NCBI GenBank assembly: GCA_036725605.1 | Contig: DAIMDW010000001.1 | Location: forward strand, 1 to 64,000 | DNA: 64,000 bases | Direction of reading: 5' to 3' | From: CALBTQ01 sp036725605 | GTDB taxonomy: Bacteria > Lernaellota > Lernaellaia > Lernaellales > Lernaellaceae | The notes under the pieces: model-generated | Told to the model about the DNA's origin: nothing | Database searches by the model: none | Seen by the model: only the letters and a program-made list of their open reading frames with translations | Translations under genes and position numbers: made by a program | Shown: positions 25,593 through 35,179 of the stretch, one piece after another | How the letters are laid out: each line of letters starts with the position of its first letter | How positions within the stretch are numbered: the first letter of the stretch is position 1

Positions 25593-28295
25593 CTATTGCC
25601 GGGGCGCGAACTTGATGCGTTCGACCGTCACCGGCAGGATTTCATCGATCGTATACAGCACCGGCGCCAGTTCGCCGGACAGATAATGCGCAAACAGGTC
25701 CTGAAAATGCGGGGAGTCGTAGCGCTCGCTTTGCCCGCCGGGCAGCACGGCCCACGACTCGAAGCGGTCGCCGTCGATCTCCATCACCATGCGGCCGGCC
25801 GGCGCATGCGCGGCCTGATAGTCCTCGGTCAGCCCGTAGCTGTTGGCGACGTTGACGGTGAAGTTGCCGCCGTCGGCCGCGGCCGGTCCGAGGATCGGCG
25901 AGATCAGATCGGGCACAGTGAAGCCCTCGAAGATCAGGCCGAACTCGGCGGTGTGCAGCCGGCCCCAGGTCCACTCAGCCATCTCCGGGCCCAGTTCAAG
26001 CGAGAGAAAATCGATCGCCGCGCGCCAGGCGGCGAGCAAAATTTCCTCGCGCGTCTCGATGCGGGCGGTTTCCACATCGTCGAACCACGCCGCGCCACGA
26101 TGGGTCGAGGCTTCGTCATTGAGCAGATTGAGCAGCGCGCGCGCCTCGAACTGCGGCCCGCTTTCGCTTTCCTCGCCGGGCAGGTCCACACGGGCCGCCG
26201 CGAATTCGTCGCCGAAGATCATCGCCGCGGCGTGACCGAACCAAACGTGAAACAGCGTGGCGGCGACGGAATTGCGCCTGGTCGTTTCGTCAACCAATGC
26301 GGGTCGGAAGCGGTCGGGCTCGCCGGCGGGCGTCGTGTAGTCCCAGACGGTCAGATAATCGAGCGCGCCCTGCATGACGGTATCGACCAGATCGGGCCGC
26401 GCCTGCGCGGCGGCCAACAAATGCGGCACGGCGCGCTGGGCCAGCAGGCTGACGTTGTCGGCCTGGAAGCGGCGCATATCTTCGAGCGTCAACGCGTGCG
26501 GATCGGCCCCGCCATCGCGGCCGCTTAGCAGGTCGGCGATCCGCCCCGCGCGATAGCCGATGTCCAGGGAGAAGTAATAGTAGTATGTCTCGTCGGTCGG
26601 ATCGTTGTCGCGCAACGCGCCGTAGATGTCGTTGTTGGCCGTGGCGATGTATCCCGCGGCCGGATCAACCAGGCGCGCCAGATCCTCATCCGGCGTTGCC
26701 GCGCCCCATTCGGCCGTGCCCGTGCCGGGCAGAGGCAGGTAGGGCGGACGCTCGCGCCAGTTCTGACGTTGCGGCAGTTCAGCCGCCGCCACGTACCCCA
26801 CGCGGCCGTCACGATCGGCCACCAGCCAGTTGTAGGGACCGCGTCGATACTGCGCCAACGCGGCCAGGCCTTCTTCCACGTCGGTCGCGGTCAGCACGTC
26901 GATGAACGCGTTCATCTCGTCGCCCGCCTCCGCGCCGGTCCAGCGCAGGCTGATGCAGCGACCCTTCTTGCAGGAGCCGGGAACGATCGGCCCGTGATGC
27001 GGCACGATGCGGATCGGCATGCGGCGCGCTTCGTGCGTGCCGTCGAGGGTGATGTTGAACATCTCCTGCGACAGCTCCGCACGGTGGAGGGGCACCGACT
27101 CGCCGTCGAAGAGCACCGCTTCGTCGTTGGCGGGGTCCAGTTCCTCGACGTAGGCGTCGTAGGTGTCGTAGCCGGCGGACGTGCCCGCCCAGCCGATGTA
27201 ATCGTTGTGGCCGATTTGCGCGCCGGGCGCACCGGGGAAGCTCAGGCCGGCGAAGGAGATCGCGCCGTCGCCCAGCGTTTTGCTGTCGACGTGGCACAGC
27301 CAGAAGTAAGCGGGGTTGAGCATCGAGAGGTGCGGGTCGTTGGCCAGCAGCGCGTGCCCGCCGGCGCTGTGCGCGCCGTCGACGGCCCAGTTGTTGGAAT
27401 GCATGCCGGGCGCAAACAGATTGGTGCCCGCCGCGGCGGCCGCAGCCAGCGCGGCGCGCAGGGCTTCACCGGCCGGGCGCAGATCATCCGCAATCTGCGC
27501 GAGCGGTACCTCGACGCCATACGACGCGGGCGTAATGTCGCCGGCGCCGTTGGGCAGCACGGTTGTCGGATCGTCCGGCTGCGCGCGGAAAAAATCGGCG
27601 AACTGCTCGGGCCCCAACGCCAGCAGCGCTTCGCCCATCGCCAATTCCTGATCGACCGAGTTGCTGGCGCTCCACATGCTGACCACCAACAGCGCCAGCG
27701 TGTCGCGCACCGACCACGGATCGAGCATGCTCGCTTCCGGATTGACCAGGCCCTCGTACGCCGGCGGTTCGGTCATGCCGTGGCGCATGGTGATCACGTC
27801 ATACAGCCAGGCGTTGACGCCCTCGGCGTACGCCGCGAGCACTTCCTCCACTTGCGGATCGAGCGTTTCCAACAGCGCGTCGGCGATGGCGCGGCCCTGG
27901 CGGTCGGAAAAAATCGCGCGGTAGTAAAGATCGATGTCCTGCGCAACCAGCAGGCCGACGATCGGACCGAGCAACGGGATTTCGCCGAGCACTTCACCCA
28001 GCCGGCCCGTGCCCAGCCGCCGCGCCAGATCCATCTGGAAGAAGCGATCCTTCGCCGCGAGATAGCCCTGCACGTACCAAGCGTCGTGGTCGTTGCGCGC
28101 GTAGATGTGCGGGATGCCCCAGGGGTCGACCAGCACGTCCACGTCGTCCTGCAGATTGTACTGGGTGATCAGCGTGTCGATCGGAATACCGAACGGATCG
28201 CCGGCGGCCGCTTCCTCGTCGTCGCCGCGTTCGCAGGCCGTCAGCGTGAAAATCGCGATTAGCAACACCAATGCCGTCAGGCCGAATCGATTCAT
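25593..28295 (-). CDS. Penicillin-acylase-family Ntn-hydrolase lipoprotein
   Basis: 900 residues from the ATG at 28295 (GAAGGG seven bases upstream). An alternative ATG at 28310 overlaps the upstream stop but lacks a ribosome-binding site. Signal peptide and lipobox LTAC give Cys21. Family landmarks are VDPWGIPHIYA, GYLAAKDRFFQMDLARR, the nucleophile region HSNNWAV (Ser300, usually GSNNWAV), NDPHL and GHNDYIGW. The precursor should self-cleave before Ser300 into two chains. These enzymes hydrolyse amides such as N-acyl-homoserine lactones, acyl-amino acids or beta-lactams; the substrate is unknown. It should sit in the periplasm, lipid-anchored. It lies between a phosphatase lipoprotein gene and a porin gene. 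Confidence 0.88.
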   Translation of the reverse strand: MNRFGLTALVLLIAIFTLTACERGDDEEAAAGDPFGIPIDTLITQYNLQDDVDVLVDPWGIPHIYARNDHDAWYVQGYLAAKDRFFQMDLARRLGTGRLGEVLGEIPLLGPIVGLLVAQDIDLYYRAIFSDRQGRAIADALLETLDPQVEEVLAAYAEGVNAWLYDVITMRHGMTEPPAYEGLVNPEASMLDPWSVRDTLALLVVSMWSASNSVDQELAMGEALLALGPEQFADFFRAQPDDPTTVLPNGAGDITPASYGVEVPLAQIADDLRPAGEALRAALAAAAAAGTNLFAPGMHSNNWAVDGAHSAGGHALLANDPHLSMLNPAYFWLCHVDSKTLGDGAISFAGLSFPGAPGAQIGHNDYIGWAGTSAGYDTYDAYVEELDPANDEAVLFDGESVPLHRAELSQEMFNITLDGTHEARRMPIRIVPHHGPIVPGSCKKGRCISLRWTGAEAGDEMNAFIDVLTATDVEEGLAALAQYRRGPYNWLVADRDGRVGYVAAAELPQRQNWRERPPYLPLPGTGTAEWGAATPDEDLARLVDPAAGYIATANNDIYGALRDNDPTDETYYYYFSLDIGYRAGRIADLLSGRDGGADPHALTLEDMRRFQADNVSLLAQRAVPHLLAAAQARPDLVDTVMQGALDYLTVWDYTTPAGEPDRFRPALVDETTRRNSVAATLFHVWFGHAAAMIFGDEFAAARVDLPGEESESGPQFEARALLNLLNDEASTHRGAAWFDDVETARIETREEILLAAWRAAIDFLSLELGPEMAEWTWGRLHTAEFGLIFEGFTVPDLISPILGPAAADGGNFTVNVANSYGLTEDYQAAHAPAGRMVMEIDGDRFESWAVLPGGQSERYDSPHFQDLFAHYLSGELAPVLYTIDEILPVTVERIKFAPRQ

Positions 28296-28306
28296 CTCGT
28301 CGCCCT

Positions 28307-30625
28307 TCATTGCGCCGCCAGTTGATACTCTTGGTCGGTGTAATCCGGATGGGTGATGGTCACGTGCACCGGTCCCACCGGAGCGATGCCGAAACGCGCG
28401 TTGCCGAAATCGTCGGTCACCGCTTCGCGGAAGGTGACGCCGTCGTCGGCCAGCACCGTCGCGCCGGCGATCGGCCGATGGTTGTCGATGTCGGCGACGT
28501 TTACGTAAACGAGCTGATCGTTGTTGAGCGCCAGCGTTTCCGGCGTAAATTGCGCGTCGAAAATTTGCAGGTACACGCCCAGGCAGGTGTCGGCGACGTA
28601 GCCGATGCCCGCGTCGTCCAGCGCGTACAGCGGCCAGCCCGAGCGCGTCGGGTCACCCAATTGCATGCCGTGGTCGGAGGTGAGAATCAGCGTGAAGTCG
28701 TCGGCGATGCCCCAGCGGTCGAGCCACTCGAACAACACGCCCAGGTTGTCGTCGACGTGCTTGAGCGTGCGCTTCATGTCGTCGCCGAACGGTCCGTTGG
28801 CGTGGCCGCAACCGTCGGTGGCGATGTAGTTCATGGCCACGTAGGTCGGCATCGGCGAGACGCCGTTGTCGAACAGATGAAAGAGCTCGACCATGCCCAC
28901 CAACTGCGCCCACTGTTCGAAGTAGGTGCTCGTGTTGCCGACGAGCACGTCGGGCCAGGGGATTTCCCGCGGCCACTCGACGCCCAACGGCGGAAACGGC
29001 GACTGCCGCGTCAGATCGCGAATTTCCAGATTGGCTTTGGTCGCTCCGGCGACGCTCGGATCGAACAGGCTTGCGGTCACCGCGCCGCGATTCCACAGCG
29101 CGCTGTATTGTCCCCATTCCTCGCTGATGCGCTGAAACATCGTCTGACCGGGGCCGATCGGCTGGAAGTACTTTTCGGTGAACAGGTTCTCGTCGATCGG
29201 ACTGGCGTAATCCACTTCGTCGCGATAGTAGAACGAATTGTCCACCAGGCCGTGATGACCGCTGTACAGGCCCGAACCGATCACGTTGTGGCTGGGGAAG
29301 GTCACGCTCGGCCAGTTGGTCGTGGAGCCGTATTCGGCCCAGGCGCCTTCGGCGAACAGGCGGTAGAGATTGGGCAGTTCGTCGGGGCGCGTCATCACCT
29401 GGTTGATCAGCCCGCTGTGCGCCATGCCGTCGAGCACGAGGACCATCACGTGCGACGACGTGCCGCCATCGAGCGCCTCGGTGATCACATGACCGTCCTG
29501 CCAGCCCAGGTACACGCCGTTGGTGTAGATGCCGCGCTCATCGACGCCGTAGCGCGTGGAAATGCCCAGCAGCCGGGCGACGGTCGGGGCGAGATCGACC
29601 TGCCGGTACGCGCCGGTCATCACGCCCGGACGGATGCCGCGCCCCCACATGACCAGCGGGCAGCGGCTTTGGAAAATGTTCAGGCTGCCGTGCGTGCCCA
29701 GATCGCCGTGCGGGCCGTCGTAGTTGTGCGCGTAGCCGCGCCAGTTGATCATGAAGTCGGCGCTGTTGGGATTGTCGAAGTACGCGGCGATGCGCTGGTA
29801 GCCGAACGGATAGGAATCATCCTCCGGCTCGATGAAGCTCAGGCGCACATCGCCCGCCTTGTAGCCTTGCTTGGGAATGGTCGCATTGTTCGGATTGGAG
29901 CCGACCGCGAATTCCTCTTCCAGCGTCGGCAGGTAGTATGGATCCTGCCGCTCGATGGGGTTGGTCCCGTCGACCGCATCAATTACATATTCATAACCGT
30001 TGTTGGTCTGCTCACGGCGGAAATAAACCGATCCGCGCGCGGCGTGCACTTCGTAAACGTCGTCGATGCGCGTGGCGACGAAATCGACGTACTCGTTGTC
30101 CACCAGCACGGCGAGGGCGTTTTCGTACGCTTCTTCTTCATTGGACTGAATTCCCTGATCGACCAGCGGCATTTCCAGGAAGCCGGTTGCGCCTTCGTGC
30201 GTGTTGTCCAGCGCGAAGGACGCCGAGTCGGCCGTTTCGCCCTGGCCGGTGGCGAGGCGCAGTTGCACGTCGCCGGCGCAGCCCGCTTCCTGTTCCCAGC
30301 TATGCCAGACGATCGCGTGCCCGCCGGGCGCCAGCGCGTTGACTTCGCCGCCCACGTGCGCGCGCACCCATTGGTCGCCGGCGCAGGCGCCGTTATATTG
30401 CAGCACGACGCTGCGGGCGCGGCCGTCGACCGGGGTGAGCGTGAAGTGAATTTCGATGTCGCCGAATTCTCCGTCGATGGCGGTGAAGGCGATCGTCGAT
30501 TGCTCGCCGTCGCTTTGGGCGTTGCCGCCGCCTTCCCAGATCTTGTCGGACTCCGTCCTGCCGGAACAGGCCGCGAGGGTGACGATCATGGCCAGCACAA
30601 TCAGCAGCAGGGCTTTTTTAGGCAT
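28307..30625 (-). CDS. Alkaline-phosphatase-superfamily lipoprotein with apparently circularly permuted catalytic domain
   Basis: 772 residues from the ATG at 30625 (CAGGA upstream; another ATG is at 30634). The lipobox LAAC gives Cys20. A beta-sandwich covers ~45-145. Residues ~165-360 look like the C-terminal lobe of a type I phosphodiesterase/alkaline phosphatase: a VDFVATR...VHAARG...YEYVIDAVDG stretch, GDLGTHGSL (His312) and PLVMWGRGIRPG with VDLAPTVARLLGI. Residues ~390-690 look like the N-terminal lobe: VLVLDG (Asp399), SVTFPSHN (nucleophile Thr442), ATDGCGH (Asp604/His608) and TSDHGM (Asp651/His652). In standard enzymes the GTHG lobe comes after SDHGM. A carboxypeptidase-regulatory-like domain ends the protein. 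All metal ligands seem present, so activity is plausible. The stop overlaps the possible upstream acylase start. Confidence 0.8.
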   Translation of the reverse strand: MPKKALLLIVLAMIVTLAACSGRTESDKIWEGGGNAQSDGEQSTIAFTAIDGEFGDIEIHFTLTPVDGRARSVVLQYNGACAGDQWVRAHVGGEVNALAPGGHAIVWHSWEQEAGCAGDVQLRLATGQGETADSASFALDNTHEGATGFLEMPLVDQGIQSNEEEAYENALAVLVDNEYVDFVATRIDDVYEVHAARGSVYFRREQTNNGYEYVIDAVDGTNPIERQDPYYLPTLEEEFAVGSNPNNATIPKQGYKAGDVRLSFIEPEDDSYPFGYQRIAAYFDNPNSADFMINWRGYAHNYDGPHGDLGTHGSLNIFQSRCPLVMWGRGIRPGVMTGAYRQVDLAPTVARLLGISTRYGVDERGIYTNGVYLGWQDGHVITEALDGGTSSHVMVLVLDGMAHSGLINQVMTRPDELPNLYRLFAEGAWAEYGSTTNWPSVTFPSHNVIGSGLYSGHHGLVDNSFYYRDEVDYASPIDENLFTEKYFQPIGPGQTMFQRISEEWGQYSALWNRGAVTASLFDPSVAGATKANLEIRDLTRQSPFPPLGVEWPREIPWPDVLVGNTSTYFEQWAQLVGMVELFHLFDNGVSPMPTYVAMNYIATDGCGHANGPFGDDMKRTLKHVDDNLGVLFEWLDRWGIADDFTLILTSDHGMQLGDPTRSGWPLYALDDAGIGYVADTCLGVYLQIFDAQFTPETLALNNDQLVYVNVADIDNHRPIAGATVLADDGVTFREAVTDDFGNARFGIAPVGPVHVTITHPDYTDQEYQLAAQ

Positions 30626-30911
30626 TTGGGTCATCCTGAATGATGCGTTTTTATTTGTGCCGCGTCGTCGGCCCCCTCGCGACCGCCCATACTCCTACCA
30701 GCCGATTGTTGGTGCGTTTTTCGATTTGTATTTGATTTTGATTTGGGAAAATGGAATTCGCGGCAAGAAAACCGGGCGCTAACGAAATTCTCAAGCTTCG
30801 CTAGAAAAGTCTGAATTGATTTCCTTTATGTACAACAGCGGCAAGCGGACGACCGGTTGCCCGGCTCGCGATTTTTTCCGGCCTTGGCGCCGGACGCTTT
30901 TGGAGGATGGC

Positions 30912-33900
30912 ATGTCCAGGTTCGCAAAACGATTGGCTCTGGTGATGTTGTTGCCGCTGCTGTTGATTGCCTGCCAGCGCGGTGAGGATTACGCAGCGGC
31001 GCGCGCCTACCGGGTCACCTCGCGCTCGCAGTTGATCGGCGGGCCCAAGGCGCTGGGGAACCTCGGCGACTACATCATCGAAAACGACCGCATCCGCATT
31101 TTAATTAATGGTCATGCAACCGATTGGTCCGGCGGCGGCGTGAACAAATGGGGCGGGGCGATTCTCGATGCCGATATCCAGCGGCCGGAGAATTTCTACG
31201 ATCCTTCCGCCGGCGGCGAAGATCGTCTGCTGGAGCTCATGCCGATCATGGATGTGAAAACCTTCGGCGTGGAAAATCTCTACGGCAGCGGCCCGGTGGT
31301 TAAAATGCCGCAGGACGCGATCGAGATTATCGACGACGGCTCCAACAGCGACGAGGCGGCGATCAAGGTGTCGGGCACCATCCACAATCTGCTGGCGCTG
31401 CTCAAGATCGTGCCGGTGCCGCTCAACGTGCTGCCGGTCAAGGCCGAAACGGTTTACCGCCTGCGCGAGGGCGACAACTGGCTGCGCATCGACACGACCT
31501 TCATGCTGCTCAACCGCGACGGTTCGGAGCCTGATCAATACACCGACGTGCCGTTGCGTTCGATCACCGCCGACGACAATCCGCTGTTTTCCATGTTCAC
31601 CGGCGACGCGTTCGGCGACGCGGTTTTCTTCAGCGACTCGGTCGACCTGATCGGCCCCGGCGTGTTCGGCTTTTCCGCGAAGTTCTATACCGAAGACCTA
31701 TACAACCTCGGCCAGTCGACCCTGACCAATCCGCCGTTGATGGAGTGGTCGGCCGGCGTGGCCGACGAAATCGGCTACGCGCTGGTCTCGCCCGACGCGC
31801 CGTTGTCCTTCCCGATCATGGAAGATTTTCTGACCATCGCCTTTCAGAAAATCACCGAGCCGGGATACCTGATTCCCGCGCCGGGCAGCCGTTACAGCTA
31901 TAGCCGCACCTTCGTGGTCGACGAGGGCGACGTGGCCGGCCTGCTCAACCACGTAATCAAAATCAAGAACTGGAAATACGGTTCGCTCAAAGGCAACGTT
32001 ATCGACGAAAGCACCGGCGAAGCGGTCAGCGGCGCGAAGGTGCTGGTCTTTCCGCATCCGCGCCTGACCGACTCCAGCGACTTGGTTCCGTTAAAAACCG
32101 ATTACGAAGAGATGGTCGAGTACCTGCAAAGCTTCGAGGCCGACGCGGTCGATTACCACCGCCTGATTCCTTACAGCCGCTACATCACCGACGGACGCCA
32201 GCTGGACGCGGCGGCCGACGGCGACTTCGACGGCAATCTGCCGGTCAATCAGGAAACGGGCGAGGCGTACTATCTGGTCATGGCGGCCGGTCCCGGCAAT
32301 GTGAAAAGCGAACTCGTGCCGTTGCACCTCAAGAACGGCGACCACAAAGAGATGACCTTGGTGCTGCCTGCGACGGGTAAGGTGAAATTCGAGGTGATCA
32401 ACCTGGATCCCAACAAGCGCCACAGCGCCTGCAAGGTGACGTTCATCGGCGTGGACGGCGAAGGTACGGGCGATCCGTTCCTTGGCGAAAAATGGCTGCC
32501 GGTCGATGAGGCCAAAGTCGTGCACACCAACGACGGCATCGGCGAAGCGACCTTGTCGCCGGGCACCTATCGCATGGTCGCCGATCACGGGCCGGAACAC
32601 AGCTCCGACGAGCAGATCGTCACCGTGCACGCGATGGAAACGCGCGAGGTGACCCTGTACCTCGACCGCGTGGTGGATACCTCGGGGTGGGTGGCCGCCG
32701 ACCTGCACCTGCATTCGGACGCCAGCCCCGATGCGAGCGTCACCCCCTACAACCGCGTGCTCTCGACGATGGTCATGGGCCTGGATGTGATCGCCAGCAC
32801 CGACCACGATTTCATCCGCAACTACCGGCCCGCGCTGGAGGAACTGGGCGGTCCGCAATCCGTGCTCTTTTTGCCGGGCGACGAACTATCGCACTTCAGC
32901 TACGCGCACTTCAACGGCTATCCGCTACGCTACGATCAGGAAGAGACGAGCGGCGGCGCGCCCAACTGGCGCCTGCCCAGTCCGTCAACCACCTTGCCCG
33001 ACGGATCACCGATGCCGCTGTACACGCCGCAGGATTGTTTCGACTCCCTGCGCGAACGCGGCGACCGTGACCTGATCGACCAGGAGCCGATCGTCATCGT
33101 CAATCACCCCGAGGAGTCGTTCACCGGCTACCTGCGCGCCTTCGGCTTCGATCAATACTACGGCAGCTTCGGTTCGCCGGATTTCCTGACCTTGTTCGAT
33201 CCGGTGGTCAACAACGGCAAAATTTTCTCACGCGACGCGACTGCCAACTTCTCGTGGGAGTTTGACGGCGTGGAAGTGCTCAACGCCAAACGCTGGCACG
33301 ACTTTCGCACGGCCACCGAAGAGGAAGTGCCCGAGTGGATCTTCGGTCAGCCCGGTGCGGCGGGCAATCCGATCCTGCCGGTGCTGGTGCGCACGGGCGA
33401 CGAGCAGTTGCGCATTCTCAGCGGCGATCTGCTGCTGGACAGCTCCAACCGGGGGATGATCGACGATTACATGACCTTGCTCGCCATCGGCAAACGTGTC
33501 GTGGCCGTGGGCAATTCCGATAGCCACACGACGACCACCAACGAGCCGGGCGCCTGCCGCACCTACGTGATGTCCACCAGCGACGATCCCGCGTTCATCA
33601 ACCCCGACGAGTTCATCACCAACCTCAAGGCCGGGCGGGCGATCGTCACCACGGGTCCGTTCATGGAAATGTGGGTCGACGGCGCACCCATCGGCGCGGA
33701 CATCACCGACACCGACGGCGAAGTCAACGTGCGTCTGAAGGCGCAGGCGCCGGAGTGGATATCGCTGGACCGCATCGAGATTTACGGCAACGGCATTTTG
33801 ATCGGCGAAATCGGCCGCGACGCCACCGCGCATTTCCTCGGCTGCGACACGACCGGCAAGACGATTCACGGCAGCGACCGGATCGTCCGCTTCGACGATA

Positions 33901-34334
33901 CGGTCACCTGCCACGTCGAGGCCGACACGTTCATCCTGGCCATCGGCATCGGTTACGAGGGCATGACCCCGCACGCCAGCCCGATCGACGGCCCGGCCAT
34001 CGAGGTCGAGGATTCGATGATCGCGGGCATCAACAAAATGCTGGAGGATTGGCTGGGCGTATCCAATCTCGTGCCGAGCATGACCGACCTCGAAAAAAAT
34101 CATCCGATCTATCCGTACGTGATGACCAACGCGATTTTCGTCGACGCCGACGGGCTGGACGCCGACGGCGACGGTTGGGCGTTCGACGGCCCGGGGTACA
34201 TTCCCGGTTGGTTCGACGAAGAGGATATTGAAATGAAATCGGCCTCGAATCTGAGTGATTTCGACCGCAAGGCGGTGGCGGCGGCGAAACTGCGGATGCT
34301 CTCCCTGACTTCGGAAAACCGCCGGCCTGATTAA
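30912..34334 (+). CDS. CehA/McbA-type PHP-domain metallohydrolase lipoprotein
   Basis: 1140 residues from the ATG at 30912 (TGGAGG six bases upstream; the frame is open back to 30816). The lipobox LIAC gives Cys21. Residues ~25-370 form a large beta-rich region. A carboxypeptidase-regulatory-like module at ~375-470 (LKGNVIDESTGEAVSGAKV) follows. The PHP catalytic domain starts near 596 with DLHLHSDASPD, then ASTDHDF, VNHPE and SDSH, the His/Asp metal ligands of the CehA/McbA family, which cleaves esters and phosphoesters. An acidic C-terminal region contains DADGLDADGDGW, which looks like a calcium-binding dockerin-type loop. It is divergent from the phosphatase-acylase-porin genes, suggesting a shared envelope scavenging role. 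Confidence 0.85.
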   Translation: MSRFAKRLALVMLLPLLLIACQRGEDYAAARAYRVTSRSQLIGGPKALGNLGDYIIENDRIRILINGHATDWSGGGVNKWGGAILDADIQRPENFYDPSAGGEDRLLELMPIMDVKTFGVENLYGSGPVVKMPQDAIEIIDDGSNSDEAAIKVSGTIHNLLALLKIVPVPLNVLPVKAETVYRLREGDNWLRIDTTFMLLNRDGSEPDQYTDVPLRSITADDNPLFSMFTGDAFGDAVFFSDSVDLIGPGVFGFSAKFYTEDLYNLGQSTLTNPPLMEWSAGVADEIGYALVSPDAPLSFPIMEDFLTIAFQKITEPGYLIPAPGSRYSYSRTFVVDEGDVAGLLNHVIKIKNWKYGSLKGNVIDESTGEAVSGAKVLVFPHPRLTDSSDLVPLKTDYEEMVEYLQSFEADAVDYHRLIPYSRYITDGRQLDAAADGDFDGNLPVNQETGEAYYLVMAAGPGNVKSELVPLHLKNGDHKEMTLVLPATGKVKFEVINLDPNKRHSACKVTFIGVDGEGTGDPFLGEKWLPVDEAKVVHTNDGIGEATLSPGTYRMVADHGPEHSSDEQIVTVHAMETREVTLYLDRVVDTSGWVAADLHLHSDASPDASVTPYNRVLSTMVMGLDVIASTDHDFIRNYRPALEELGGPQSVLFLPGDELSHFSYAHFNGYPLRYDQEETSGGAPNWRLPSPSTTLPDGSPMPLYTPQDCFDSLRERGDRDLIDQEPIVIVNHPEESFTGYLRAFGFDQYYGSFGSPDFLTLFDPVVNNGKIFSRDATANFSWEFDGVEVLNAKRWHDFRTATEEEVPEWIFGQPGAAGNPILPVLVRTGDEQLRILSGDLLLDSSNRGMIDDYMTLLAIGKRVVAVGNSDSHTTTTNEPGACRTYVMSTSDDPAFINPDEFITNLKAGRAIVTTGPFMEMWVDGAPIGADITDTDGEVNVRLKAQAPEWISLDRIEIYGNGILIGEIGRDATAHFLGCDTTGKTIHGSDRIVRFDDTVTCHVEADTFILAIGIGYEGMTPHASPIDGPAIEVEDSMIAGINKMLEDWLGVSNLVPSMTDLEKNHPIYPYVMTNAIFVDADGLDADGDGWAFDGPGYIPGWFDEEDIEMKSASNLSDFDRKAVAAAKLRMLSLTSENRRPD

Positions 34335-35091
34335 CGGCCATCGACTACGGCGAACTTGTCCGGAAAGTATTCGAACACCGCCCCAGAATGCCCTTGCTGC
34401 GGTTTCCCGCGCGAACCGACGTGATGACCAATACATATTGTCCTCCACAAAAGGCGAGACACCTGGTAGAGTGATGTTCGGTTGAGCCACGTTTGTCCGC
34501 GCGGGTCATCCGAATGATCAAGGAAGGGGAAATCCGGCTCAACCGGTAATGTTCACCACACTAATTGTGCCGGTAGCAGTTTTTTATACTACAAAATGTA
34601 TATACTTGAAAAAATACTAGTAGACATAAAGAAATAAACTGACTATTCTATCAATCAATTGAGGAAATGAATGGATGATGGGCGTTGTGAAAAACGTCAC
34701 AGCTTCCATGGACATCCAAAGAGCAATGCGGTTCGCCGCTTGCTTAGGAAGGGATTAATATTTGGAAAATATGACAATTTGCACAGGATATATGTGGACG
34801 CGCGCGTGACCACATGATGATCGATGCCTTTAGACTCATCATTGAAGACACAATTAATATTTCTTCTCAAAACTATCAATCCTCTCGGTTTCAGAGCGGA
34901 AAAGGCATATAATGGGAGAAAGGATTACGGCTCTTTGTTCAATTTGGAAATACCGGCGATGAAAGATTTTGAATTTCTTTGAATTTTCGGTGGCTCTGAA
35001 CTGATAAAGCCGACAATCATCATTATCGGAGATCGGGACGATGATATCGATGCAGGACAATTTTTTTAAGTCGGCAAATCGGGAAGTGCTT
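34335..35091. other. Long AT-rich intergenic region at the edge of the signalling island
   Basis: From about 34,560 the base composition changes sharply to AT-rich. Only short, unconvincing open frames occur, for example 34697-34879 and 34854-35135 on the minus strand. No repeat pair, tRNA, integrase or IS end was recognised. It precedes the promoter at 35092-35120. Confidence 0.5.
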
Positions 35092-35120
35092 TTGAAAACA
35101 GTACTTTCATCTGTTATAAT
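35092..35120 (+). promoter_or_regulatory. Strong sigma-70-type promoter of the signalling cluster
   Basis: TTGAAA (35092-35097) and a perfect TATAAT (35115-35120) are separated by exactly 17 bases. The leader to the ATG at 35180 would be about 53 nt. Confidence 0.75.
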
Positions 35121-35179
35121 TAAAAAATGTATCAAACCTACCGAAACAACTTCAATTTTGTTGAGGAAAGGTGCTCAAT

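Noticed and set aside
28271..30643. 790-residue plus-strand frame opposite the phosphatase gene
   Set aside because: It is antisense to a lipoprotein gene with a lipobox and catalytic motifs; its composition is typical of a shadow.
34854..35135. 93-codon minus-strand ORF in the AT-rich gap
   Set aside because: No ribosome-binding site or family resemblance; it overlaps the probable promoter of the island.
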